The notes beneath the pieces were generated by a model. That model was not told the origin of the DNA, did not search any database, and saw nothing but the letters and a program-made list of their open reading frames with translations. A program made the position numbers and the translations under genes. 9,288 nt of DNA from Aquamicrobium sp. (GTDB lineage Bacteria > Pseudomonadota > Alphaproteobacteria > Rhizobiales > Rhizobiaceae). Positions 1 to 6,104 of this stretch are shown here, piece by piece (position 1 is the stretch's first letter; each line of letters begins with the position of its first letter). The stretch lies in NCBI GenBank assembly GCA_014860725.1, contig JACZJD010000720.1, positions 1 to 9,288 on the forward strand, in the 5' to 3' direction.

Positions 1-1
1 G

Positions 2-1117
2 GGCGAGGAGCTTCACGGCGGCGCGGCCTATGGCGGCGTCTGGCGCAACGACCGGCTGTCCGGCCACGGCTTCACCCGGGCGCGCATCAAGGACGTCGCG
101 GTCCTCCAGAGCGCGCGCGACAACCAGCTCGTCGGCTATGGCCTCGTGATCGGCCTGCAGGGCACCGGCGACAGCCTGCGCTCCTCGCCCTTCACCGAGC
201 AGTCGATGCGGGCCATGCTGGAGAACCTCGGCGTCTCGACGCGGGGCGGCCAGTCGCGGGCCAAGAACATCGCGGCGGTGATCGTCACCGCCAACCTGCC
301 GCCCTTCGTGCAGTCCGGCGCGCGGATCGACGTCAACGTCTCGTCCATGGGCGATGCCACCTCGCTTGCCGGCGGCACGCTGGTGATGACGCCGCTGCGC
401 GCGCCCGACGGCGAGATCTACGCGGTGGCGCAAGGCTCGGTCATCGTCGCCGGCTTCTCGGCGCAGGGACAGGCCGAGACGCTGACGCAGGGCGTGCCGA
501 CCAGCGGCCGGGTGCCGAACGGCGGCATCGTCGAGCGGCAGGTGCCGGCCACCTTCAGCGCCGACACCATGATGACGCTCCAGCTCCGCAACCCCGACTT
601 CTCGACCGCCGTACGCATCGCCGACGCGATCAACGACTATGCCAGCCACCGCTTCGGCCGCCGCGTCGCGCAGGAGCAGGACGCCCGCACTGTGATGATC
701 CAGCGGCCGAAGGACATCACCGCCGCCCGCTTCTATGCCGAGCTGGAGAACATCGTCATCGAATCCGACGCGCCGGCCCGCGTCGTCGTCGACGAGCGGA
801 CGGGCACCATCGTCATCGGCCAGCAGGTGCGCATCTCGCGCGTCGCCATCAGCCACGGCGCGCTGACCGTGCGCATCACCGAGATGCCCAAGGTGGTGCA
901 GCCCGAACCGTTCTCGCGCGGCGAGACCGCCGTCGAGCCGTTCACCACCATCGAGGCCGACCGGCCCGACGGCCGGGTCGCCATGCTCGACGGTCCCGAT
1001 CTCGAGACACTGGTCTCCGGCCTCAACCGGCTCGGCGTCAAGCCGGACGGCATCATCGCCATCCTGCAGGGCATCAAGTCGGCGGGCGCGCTTCAGGCCG
1101 AACTCGTGCTGCAATAG
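2..1117 (+). CDS. flgI: FlgI, flagellar P-ring protein (5' end outside window)
   Basis: FlgI forms the periplasmic P-ring, the bushing around the flagellar rod in the peptidoglycan layer. The frame is open from the first bases and gives 371 residues before the TAG stop. Family hallmarks are RIKDVAVLQSARDNQLVGYG (residues 28-47), then GLQGTGD, SPFTEQSMRAMLENLGV, and a C-terminal LNRLGVKPDGIIAILQGIKS. From RIKDV to the stop is about 345 residues, the usual size of mature FlgI, so almost only the export signal is missing. The 27 residues before RIKDV (including AAYGGVWRNDRLSGHG) do not look like a signal peptide, yet codon use there is typical, so the true start must lie upstream. A GTG at 146 falls inside the conserved GYGLV-GLQGTGD core and cannot be the start. 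First gene seen of the operon continuing into motE, 10 nt downstream. Confidence 0.96.
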   Translation, partial: GEELHGGAAYGGVWRNDRLSGHGFTRARIKDVAVLQSARDNQLVGYGLVIGLQGTGDSLRSSPFTEQSMRAMLENLGVSTRGGQSRAKNIAAVIVTANLPPFVQSGARIDVNVSSMGDATSLAGGTLVMTPLRAPDGEIYAVAQGSVIVAGFSAQGQAETLTQGVPTSGRVPNGGIVERQVPATFSADTMMTLQLRNPDFSTAVRIADAINDYASHRFGRRVAQEQDARTVMIQRPKDITAARFYAELENIVIESDAPARVVVDERTGTIVIGQQVRISRVAISHGALTVRITEMPKVVQPEPFSRGETAVEPFTTIEADRPDGRVAMLDGPDLETLVSGLNRLGVKPDGIIAILQGIKSAGALQAELVLQ

Positions 1118-1127
1118 GACGACCGCG

Positions 1128-1664
1128 ATGACCCACGAAACCGCCGCCGCCAACCGCCGTGCCGCCCTCGCCGCAGGTGCTGGCATCCTTCTCGGCGCCC
1201 TCGTCTTCGGCGGCACGCCGGCCGCCACGCAGGCCATCGACGCCGTGACGGAGCGGATCGGCCAGGTCGACGACGACATCCGCCGCTTCTGCTCCAACAT
1301 CGCCGACGCCGCGCGCGACCGCCGCTATGCCCTGCAGCAGGCCGAACTCGAGAACCTGCAGAAGGACATCGACCAGCGCATCGCCGCGCTGGAGGAGAAG
1401 CGTGCCGAATACGAGGAGTGGCTTGCCCGCCGCAACGACTTCCTCGCCAAGGCCGAGGGCAACCTGGTCGACATCTATTCCCGCATGCGCCCCGACGCCG
1501 CCGCCGAGCGGCTGGCGGAGGTGAACGCGGAGCTTGCCGCCGGCATCCTGATGAAGCTTCAGGCGCGGCAGGCGGGCATCATCCTCAACGAAATGGACAG
1601 CAAGGCGGCCGCCACGCTCACGAGCATCATGGCGAGCGCGGCCCGCAGGCAGGACCCGACATGA
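1128..1664 (+). CDS. motE: MotE, periplasmic motility chaperone family protein
   Basis: The 178-residue protein has an N-terminal hydrophobic segment (about residues 13-29, signal or anchor), a charged coiled coil (about 66-110) and a C-terminal helical part (about 118-170) of the MgtE-N-like type, with repeated AA..L..M / ILMKL / IILNEM patterns. In Sinorhizobium meliloti, MotE is a periplasmic chaperone for the motor protein MotC and acts as a disulfide-linked dimer. The single cysteine here, Cys55 in RRFCSNIADAARDRRY, is close to the dimerising cysteine I recall for that protein (Cys53). Position between flgI and flgH fits the rhizobial operon. The AGGA at 1116-1119, overlapping the flgI stop, is a suitable ribosome binding site 8 nt before the ATG. 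Family assignment rests on context, Cys and architecture; no motC is visible in the window. Confidence 0.85.
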   Translation: MTHETAAANRRAALAAGAGILLGALVFGGTPAATQAIDAVTERIGQVDDDIRRFCSNIADAARDRRYALQQAELENLQKDIDQRIAALEEKRAEYEEWLARRNDFLAKAEGNLVDIYSRMRPDAAAERLAEVNAELAAGILMKLQARQAGIILNEMDSKAAATLTSIMASAARRQDPT

Positions 1665-2368
1665 ACGCGAGGCCGCTCATCATCATCGCCGCGCTCGCGC
1701 TCGCCGGCTGCGCCACGCCTCCGATGGAAGAGGTCAACAGGCCGCCGGCGCTGTCGCCGGTCGGCTACGGCGTCGGCATGGACCCGAAGACCGTCTACAG
1801 CTATCCCACCCCGCCGGCGCAGGCGACGAAGAGATATTCGCTGTGGGACGACCGCCAGTCGAAGTTCTTCACCGATGCGCGCGCGCTCCAGGCCGGCGAC
1901 ATCCTGACGGTCGACATCCAGATCAACGACCGCGCCCGCTTCCGCAACGAATCCGACCGGTCGCGCACGTCGAGCCGCGGCATCGGCCTCGGCGCCGACT
2001 TCACCTGGCTCGGCCTCGGAACGGCGGGCAATGCGACCGCCGGCTTCGATTCCGACACCGCCAGCAAGGGCAAGGGCGAGACCGTCCGGTCGGAGGACAT
2101 CAAGCTGTCGGTCGCCGCAGTGGTGACGGACGTGCTGCCCAACGGCAACCTCGTCATCTCCGGCTCGCAGGAGGTTCTCGTCAACGCCGAGCTGCGCGTC
2201 CTGACCATCACCGGCATCGTGCGCCCGTCCGACATCGGCGCTGCCAACACCGTATCCTACGAGCGCATCGCCGAGGCGCGCATCTCCTATGGCGGCCGCG
2301 GCCGGCTGACCGAGGTGCAGCAGCCCGGCTGGGGCCACCAGATCGTCGACAACATCCTGCCGTTCTGA
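1661..2368 (+). CDS. flgH: FlgH, flagellar L-ring lipoprotein
   Basis: FlgH forms the outer-membrane L-ring around the flagellar rod. The 235-residue protein starts with a short lipoprotein signal ending in ALALAGC, so Cys17 should be the lipidated first residue of the mature protein. Family features follow: SLWDDRQSKFFTDARALQAG (about 60-79) with DILTVDIQIND after it, the VAAVVTDVLPNGNLVISGSQ strand region, and the C-terminal RISYGGRGRLTEVQQPGWG followed by a terminal F. Length is normal for the family. The start is ATG 1661, which overlaps the motE stop as ATGA. The frame is open much further upstream, but that part is a shadow of motE, and only this start gives the lipobox. Coupled translation with motE is likely. 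Confidence 0.96.
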   Translation: MNARPLIIIAALALAGCATPPMEEVNRPPALSPVGYGVGMDPKTVYSYPTPPAQATKRYSLWDDRQSKFFTDARALQAGDILTVDIQINDRARFRNESDRSRTSSRGIGLGADFTWLGLGTAGNATAGFDSDTASKGKGETVRSEDIKLSVAAVVTDVLPNGNLVISGSQEVLVNAELRVLTITGIVRPSDIGAANTVSYERIAEARISYGGRGRLTEVQQPGWGHQIVDNILPF

Positions 2369-2382
2369 CCGGGGAAGAAGTC

Positions 2383-2874
2383 ATGGCCATCGTCGACGAC
2401 ACAGCCCCGCCCCCCAGCCAGCCCTCGACGATGGTTCAGATCGCCGTGCTCATCGGCCTGACGGTGATCGCCATCGCCATCGGCTGGATTTCCGGCCTCT
2501 ACCTGTCCGGCAAGCACACGGCGGTGGAGAAGCCGGCCGAGGCCCGGGTGGTCAAGGCCGACGAGACCCGGCTCGTCGAAGCGGCGGAGAAGCTCGGGGT
2601 CGTCTATCTCGAACCGATCACCACCAACCTCGCCGGCCCGACGGAAACCTGGGTGCGGCTCGAGCTGGCGCTCGTCTTCGCGGAGAAGGGCGACCTCGTC
2701 ATCGCCCAGACCGTGCAGCAGGACGTCCTCGCCTATCTGCGCACGGTCAAGTTCCACCAGATCGACGGGCCGAGCGGCTTCCAGCATCTGAAATCCGACA
2801 TCGAGGAGCGCGCCGCCATCCGCAGCGAAGGCAAGGTCAAGGGCGTCCTCATCCGCACCCTGCTGTTCGAATGA
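2383..2874 (+). CDS. fliL: FliL, flagellar basal body-associated membrane protein
   Basis: FliL is a single-pass inner-membrane protein that surrounds or supports the stator units near the MS-ring. The 163-residue protein has a short Pro-rich cytoplasmic N-terminus, one transmembrane segment (about residues 17-41) and a periplasmic domain ending in KVKGVLIRTLLFE, matching the usual FliL end where a conserved V..VLFT..I-type strand closes the domain. ETWVRLELALVF and a VQQDVLAYLRTVKFHQIDGP helix-loop are also typical. The start is ATG 2383, 14 nt after the flgH stop, with GGGGAAG at 2371-2377 as a ribosome binding site. The frame is open far upstream, but that is a shadow of flgH. The stop overlaps the fliP start. 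Confidence 0.93.
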   Translation: MAIVDDTAPPPSQPSTMVQIAVLIGLTVIAIAIGWISGLYLSGKHTAVEKPAEARVVKADETRLVEAAEKLGVVYLEPITTNLAGPTETWVRLELALVFAEKGDLVIAQTVQQDVLAYLRTVKFHQIDGPSGFQHLKSDIEERAAIRSEGKVKGVLIRTLLFE

Positions 2875-3620
2875 TCCGCATCCGCGCCACCCTCGCCGCA
2901 TTCCTGGCGCTGCTGGCGGCCTCGGTCGCGCCCGCGGCGGCGCAGGGCATCGACCTCGGCGACATCACCGGCCAGCTGCAGGGCCAGACGGTGGGCACCA
3001 TCGTCCAGCTCTTCGGCCTGCTGACGATCCTGTCGCTGGCGCCCGGCATCCTCATCATGGTGACGAGCTTCACGCGCTTCATCATCGTGTTCTCGATCCT
3101 GCGCTCGGGGCTGGGCCTGGCGACCACGCCGGCCAACCTGATTCTCGTCAGCCTGTCGCTGTTCATGACCTTCTACGTCATGGGGCCGACCTTCGACCGC
3201 GCCTGGAACGAGGGCGTGCAGCCGCTCGTCAACAGCGAGATCACCGAGGCCGAGGCGTTCGAGCGGATTTCCGACCCGTTCCGCGACTTCATGGTCGCCA
3301 ATGTCCGCGACAAGGACTTCGACCTGTTCGCCGACCTCGCGCGCGAGCGCGGCCAGGCGGACGTCTCGGTCGAGAACGCCGACTTCCGCATCCTCGTCCC
3401 GGCCTTCATGATCTCGGAGATCAGGCGCGGCTTCGAGATCGGCTTCCTGATCGTGCTGCCCTTCCTCGTCATCGACCTGATCGTGGCGACCATCACCATG
3501 TCGATGGGCATGATGATGCTGCCGCCGGTGGTGGTCTCGCTGCCGTTCAAGATCCTGTTTTTCGTGCTGATCGACGGCTGGAATCTGCTGGTCGGCTCGC
3601 TGGTGCGCTCGTTCACCTGA
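2871..3620 (+). CDS. fliP: FliP, flagellar type III export gate protein
   Basis: FliP is the core subunit of the FliPQR export gate inside the MS-ring, through which rod, hook and flagellin subunits pass. The 249-residue product has the cleavable signal typical of FliP (about residues 1-25, ending APAAAQG). Signatures follow: MVTSFTRFIIVFSILRSGLG (63-82), TTPANLILVSLSLFMTFYVM, VPAFMISEIRRGFEIGFLIV (176-195) and SMGMMMLPPVVVSLPFKILF (211-230). About four membrane helices are apparent. Length is normal. ATG 2871 overlaps the fliL stop (ATGA), implying coupled translation. It ends the operon; fliQ and fliR do not follow here, unlike the fliPQR order of enterobacteria but as in rhizobia, where these genes are dispersed. 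Confidence 0.96.
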   Translation: MIRIRATLAAFLALLAASVAPAAAQGIDLGDITGQLQGQTVGTIVQLFGLLTILSLAPGILIMVTSFTRFIIVFSILRSGLGLATTPANLILVSLSLFMTFYVMGPTFDRAWNEGVQPLVNSEITEAEAFERISDPFRDFMVANVRDKDFDLFADLARERGQADVSVENADFRILVPAFMISEIRRGFEIGFLIVLPFLVIDLIVATITMSMGMMMLPPVVVSLPFKILFFVLIDGWNLLVGSLVRSFT

Positions 3621-3672
3621 GGTCTTTCGGCCGCCGGCTTTCCCGCGAACGACCCCCTTGCCGTCGCCTATC

Positions 3673-3727
3673 CCTTTGTTTGCAAAGGCCGGGCGCCAGG
3701 CCGGCATGCCCGTACCGATGGCCGGCC
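3673..3727 (+). terminator. possible terminator hairpins after fliP
   Basis: Two inverted repeats lie just after the flgI-fliP operon: CCTTTG/CAAAGG (3673-3678 and 3683-3688, loop TTTG) and GGCCGGC/GCCGGCC (3699-3705 and 3721-3727, 15-nt loop). Neither is followed by a T run, so any termination would be weak or Rho-assisted. In GC-rich DNA, repeats of this size can arise by chance. The remainder of 3621-3756 shows nothing else I can identify. Confidence 0.3.
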
Positions 3728-3756
3728 ATCCCGCGCCGCCGGGCGCACACCGATCG

Positions 3757-3788
3757 TTAACCATATGATTTTTCTCGGTATTAACCAT
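3757..3788 (+). promoter_or_regulatory. flaA upstream twin TTAACCAT boxes (CtrA-like sites / promoter)
   Basis: Two perfect TTAACCAT octamers begin at 3757 and 3781, exactly 24 nt apart, about 160-190 nt before the flaA ATG. TTAACCAT is the known short form of the CtrA-binding motif in alphaproteobacteria. Alternatively, the first TTAACC and the second box's ATTAAC are placed 17 nt apart like -35/-10 elements. Transcription starting shortly after the second box would give a leader of about 155 nt. The same arrangement precedes flaB and flaC. Confidence 0.6.
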
Positions 3789-3875
3789 ACCGCTTAGCCG
3801 TTCTGTAGGCTTTGATCCTTATAGCTGTGTCCCAAGGGGCAGATCGGCGGTATGGGGCAAATCCAAGCTGATCGG

Positions 3876-3944
3876 GCATGAAGCCGCGCCGCTTCGCCGG
3901 TAGCAAGTCCGGCATGTTGTTCGAGTATCGAGTTACAAGGCGTA
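3876..3944 (+). promoter_or_regulatory. flaA 5' leader element shared with flaB
   Basis: The block GCATGAAGCCGCGCCG (3876-3891) is identical in the flaB leader. It is followed by a hairpin, GCCGG 3896-3900 with CCGGC 3909-3913 (8-nt loop), and by TACAAGGCGTA (3934-3944), which contains the AAGG ribosome binding site 9 nt before the flaA ATG and is also identical before flaB. The surrounding bases differ between the leaders, so these parts look selected or recently copied. In Caulobacter, FlbT acts on the flagellin mRNA 5' leader; a similar role here is inference. Confidence 0.55.
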
Positions 3945-3949
3945 CAAAA

Positions 3950-4822
3950 ATGTCCAGCTTGAACACCAACGCGTCCGCGATGACGGCGCTGCAGACGCTC
4001 TCCGCCACCAACAAGAACATGGCCACGACGCAGGGCCGCATCGCCACCGGCTTCCGGGTCGCCGAAGCTGCCGACAACGCCGCTTACTGGTCGATCGCCA
4101 CGACCATGCGTTCGGACAACAAGGCTTTCTCGTCGGTTCAGGACGCGCTCGGCCTCGGTGCCGGCCGTCTCGACGTCGCCTACACCGCGGTCGACTCCGC
4201 GATCACCGCGGTCGACAAGATCAAGCAGAAGCTGGTCTCGGCCATGAGCGCCTCCACCGAGGACAAGCTCAAGATCCAGACCGAGATCGCGGAGCTCCAG
4301 GGCCAGCTCACCAGCATCGGCCTGGCGGCGAACTACGCCGGTTCGAACCTGATCGCCAACGACCAGACGAGCACGACGCTCGAGGTCGTCTCCTCCTACG
4401 ACCGTGCGTCGGACGGCACCGTGAAGGTCAACACGATCAACCTCGACCTGAGCGGCACGCAGCTCCTCGACGAGACCGGCACGGCCGGCGGCATCCTCGA
4501 CGAGGTGATGCAGATCACGCTCGACGGCACGGAAGACAACGCCGCGATCCAGGCGCACCTCGACAACATCGAGACCGCGCTGGCCGAGATGGCCACTGCC
4601 GCCTCGACCATCGGCGCCGCCAAGAGCCGCGTCGACATGCAGAAGGACTTCGTCTCCAAGCTGCAGGACGCCATCGACCGCGGCGTCGGCCAGCTGGTCG
4701 ACGCCGACATGAACAAGGAATCGGCGCGTCTGTCGGCCCTGCAGGTCCAGCAGCAGCTCGGCATCCAGGCGCTGTCGATCGCCAACTCCAACACCCAGAA
4801 CATCCTGTCGCTGTTCCGCTAA
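3950..4822 (+). CDS. flaA: flagellin FlaA, filament subunit
   Basis: This is a flagellar filament subunit exported through the type III channel. The 290-residue protein begins MSSLNTNASAMTALQTLSAT and carries the N-terminal D0/D1 helices (about 1-140, with GRIATGFRVAEAADNAAYWS) and the C-terminal D1/D0 helices (about 200-290, with RVDMQKDFVSKLQDAIDRGV and the terminal LSIANSNTQNILSLFR). Only about 60 residues lie between them, so there are no large D2/D3 outer domains. The start is ATG 3950, because this gives the standard flagellin N-terminus and has AAGG at 3937-3940; an in-frame ATG at 3878 would add 24 atypical residues. The gene has its own upstream boxes and two hairpins behind it, so it is probably monocistronic. 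The letter A is positional (first in the group). Confidence 0.96.
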   Translation: MSSLNTNASAMTALQTLSATNKNMATTQGRIATGFRVAEAADNAAYWSIATTMRSDNKAFSSVQDALGLGAGRLDVAYTAVDSAITAVDKIKQKLVSAMSASTEDKLKIQTEIAELQGQLTSIGLAANYAGSNLIANDQTSTTLEVVSSYDRASDGTVKVNTINLDLSGTQLLDETGTAGGILDEVMQITLDGTEDNAAIQAHLDNIETALAEMATAASTIGAAKSRVDMQKDFVSKLQDAIDRGVGQLVDADMNKESARLSALQVQQQLGIQALSIANSNTQNILSLFR

Positions 4823-4832
4823 GGAACGCGAC

Positions 4833-4857
4833 GTGAGGGCGGCCTCGCCGCCCTCAC
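4833..4857 (+). terminator. first hairpin after flaA
   Basis: A perfect 11-bp inverted repeat, GTGAGGGCGGC at 4833-4843 and its complement at 4847-4857, has a 3-nt loop and starts 10 nt after the flaA stop. It lacks a T run (followed by CGGGGGG), so it may protect the mRNA 3' end or assist the terminator that follows. Confidence 0.65.
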
Positions 4858-4872
4858 CGGGGGGCTTTCATG

Positions 4873-4903
4873 AAAGGCCGCGCTCTTCGGAGCGCGGCCT
4901 TTT
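4873..4903 (+). terminator. intrinsic terminator after flaA
   Basis: A 13-bp perfect stem (4873-4885 with 4890-4902) is closed by a C(TTCG)G tetraloop, an especially stable loop in RNA, and its 3' arm ends in TTTT (4900-4903). The 5' arm begins AAA, so the stem also resembles a bidirectional terminator. This is a textbook Rho-independent terminator insulating flaA from flaB. Confidence 0.88.
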
Positions 4904-4920
4904 GCTTTGGCTGGACCAAG

Positions 4921-4947
4921 GGAAGAACAGAGACCGGCTGTTCTTCC
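4921..4947. repeat. 10-bp inverted repeat upstream of flaB boxes
   Basis: GGAAGAACAG (4921-4930) and its exact complement (4938-4947) are separated by 7 nt. The repeat lies 18 nt beyond the flaA terminator and about 40 nt before the flaB boxes. There is no T run. It could be an operator or a further 3' hairpin for read-through transcripts; the function is unknown. Confidence 0.5.
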
Positions 4948-4956
4948 GGACGAGCC

Positions 4957-4973
4957 GAAAATCGCAGATTTTC
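4957..4973. repeat. AT-rich 17-bp palindrome upstream of flaB
   Basis: GAAAATC (4957-4963) and GATTTTC (4967-4973) form a perfect palindrome around GCA. It stands 15 nt before the first flaB TTAACCAT box in a locally AT-rich patch. The size and symmetry suit a dimeric regulator's operator. No copy is visible before flaA or flaC. Confidence 0.45.
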
Positions 4974-4988
4974 CATATATACCAATCA

Positions 4989-5020
4989 TTAACCATACTT
5001 CTTGGTCATTCGCTAACCAT
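4989..5020 (+). promoter_or_regulatory. flaB upstream twin boxes (TTAACCAT / CTAACCAT)
   Basis: TTAACCAT starts at 4989 and CTAACCAT (one mismatch) at 5013, again 24 nt apart, as before flaA and flaC. This is interpreted as a CtrA-like site pair or as promoter elements (TTAACC, 17 nt, GCTAAC). A transcript starting shortly after the second box would have a leader of about 120 nt containing the element shared with flaA. Confidence 0.58.
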
Positions 5021-5073
5021 TCTCGTTCATAAATTGGATCACGACGAACGGCCCCGTTGCCCTCGTTCTGGCG

Positions 5074-5141
5074 GCATGAAGCCGCGCCGTGTCGCCGGCC
5101 CTGCCGGCATGTCGTCAGTTAAAGTACAAGTACAAGGCGTA
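5074..5141 (+). promoter_or_regulatory. flaB 5' leader element shared with flaA
   Basis: GCATGAAGCCGCGCCG (5074-5089) is identical to the flaA leader. The hairpin that follows pairs GCCGGC 5094-5099 with GCCGGC 5103-5108 around a 3-nt loop; the flaA version has the same 5-bp core but an 8-nt loop. TACAAGGCGTA (5131-5141) supplies the AAGG ribosome binding site 9 nt before the flaB ATG. The distance from block start to start codon is 73 nt here and 74 nt for flaA. Confidence 0.55.
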
Positions 5142-5146
5142 TTCAT

Positions 5147-6022
5147 ATGTCCAGCCTGAACACCAACGCGTCGGCGATGACGGCGCTGCAGACCCTCGCC
5201 GCCACCAACAAGAACCTCGCCACCACCCAGAGCCGCATCTCGACGGGCTTCCGCGTCAACGAAGCCAAGGACAACGCCGCTTACTGGTCGATCGCCACGA
5301 CCATGCGTTCGGACAACAAGGCGTTCTCCGCCGTTCAGGACGCGCTCGGCCTCGGCGCCGGCCGCCTCGACGTCGCCTACACGGCAATGGAATCCGCGAT
5401 CACCGCGGTCGACCTGATCAAGCAGAAGCTGGTCTCGGCCATGAGCGCCTCCGAAGAGGACAAGCTCAAGATCCAGACCGAGATCAAGGAGCTCCAGGGC
5501 CAGCTCACCGGCATCGGCCTGTCGGCCAACTACGCCGGCTCGAACGTCATCGCCCACGACGGAACCCTGACCGAACTGGAGATCGTTTCCTCTTACGACC
5601 GCTCTTCCGACGGCTCCGTGACGGTCAACACGATCAAGCTCGACCTCAGCGGCACGCAGCTCCTCGACGAGACCGGCACCGGCGGCGGCATCCTCGACGA
5701 CGTGATGCAGATCGAACTCGACGGCACGGAAGACAACGCCGCGATCCAGGCGCATCTCGACAATGTCGAGACCGCGCTCGCCGCGATGGCTGCCGCTGCC
5801 GCCACCATCGGCGCCGCCAAGAGCCGCGTCGACATGCAAAAGGACTTCGTCTCCAAGCTGCAGGACGCCATCGACCGCGGCATCGGCCAGCTCGTCGATG
5901 CCGACATGAACAAGGAATCGTCGCGTCTGTCGGCCCTCCAGGTCCAGCAGCAGCTCGGCATCCAGGCCCTGTCCATCGCCAACTCCAACACCCAGAACAT
6001 CCTGTCGCTGTTCCGCAGCTAA
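5147..6022 (+). CDS. flaB: flagellin FlaB, filament subunit
   Basis: This is the second filament subunit, 291 residues, aligning without gaps to the upstream flagellin with about 33 differences over 290 positions by hand (about 89% identity) plus one extra C-terminal Ser. The N-terminal (MSSLNTNASAMTALQTLAAT) and C-terminal (LSALQVQQQLGIQALSIANS) export and polymerisation regions are conserved; changes cluster at about 121-190, the surface-exposed centre. ATG 5147 is supported by the conserved N-terminus and AAGG at 5135-5138. It has its own upstream boxes, leader element and downstream hairpin, so it should be expressed independently. Long stretches are identical to flaA even at third codon positions, pointing to recent duplication or gene conversion. 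The letter B is positional. Confidence 0.96.
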   Translation: MSSLNTNASAMTALQTLAATNKNLATTQSRISTGFRVNEAKDNAAYWSIATTMRSDNKAFSAVQDALGLGAGRLDVAYTAMESAITAVDLIKQKLVSAMSASEEDKLKIQTEIKELQGQLTGIGLSANYAGSNVIAHDGTLTELEIVSSYDRSSDGSVTVNTIKLDLSGTQLLDETGTGGGILDDVMQIELDGTEDNAAIQAHLDNVETALAAMAAAAATIGAAKSRVDMQKDFVSKLQDAIDRGIGQLVDADMNKESSRLSALQVQQQLGIQALSIANSNTQNILSLFRS

Positions 6023-6054
6023 CAGCTTCAGCCTGAAAACCGATACATCGAGCA

Positions 6055-6081
6055 CCGCGCCCCGCGAGGGGCGCGGCGTTT
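6055..6081 (+). terminator. hairpin terminator after flaB
   Basis: A 9-bp GC-only stem (CCGCGCCCC 6055-6063 with GGGGCGCGG 6068-6076) has a GCGA tetraloop of the GNRA kind and is followed by CGTTTCG, a weak T run. It lies 32 nt after the flaB stop and before the flaC boxes. It is probably a terminator, though the short T run makes its efficiency uncertain. Confidence 0.65.
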
Positions 6082-6104
6082 CGCGTTGATGCTCCGGCGA
6101 CCGC

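Noticed and set aside
1418..1660. Upstream extension of flgH into motE
   Set aside because: It would add 81 residues read out of frame from motE and bury the lipobox; ATG 1661 gives a normal lipoprotein signal.
2733..3788. 351-codon minus-strand frame covering fliP and the flaA upstream region
   Set aside because: The product is Arg/His/Asp/Gln-rich low-complexity sequence opposite fliP, and the sense strand carries clear FliP signatures.
4833..5159. 108-codon plus-strand frame between flaA and flaB
   Set aside because: It starts inside a terminator hairpin, runs through the second terminator and control region, and has no recognisable protein features; only its last 28 codons are considered, as a possible leader frame.
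5039..6055. Long minus-strand frames over flaB, with a similar one over flaA (3794-4558)
   Set aside because: They resemble each other only because flaA and flaB are paralogues; both are antisense shadows of well supported flagellin genes.
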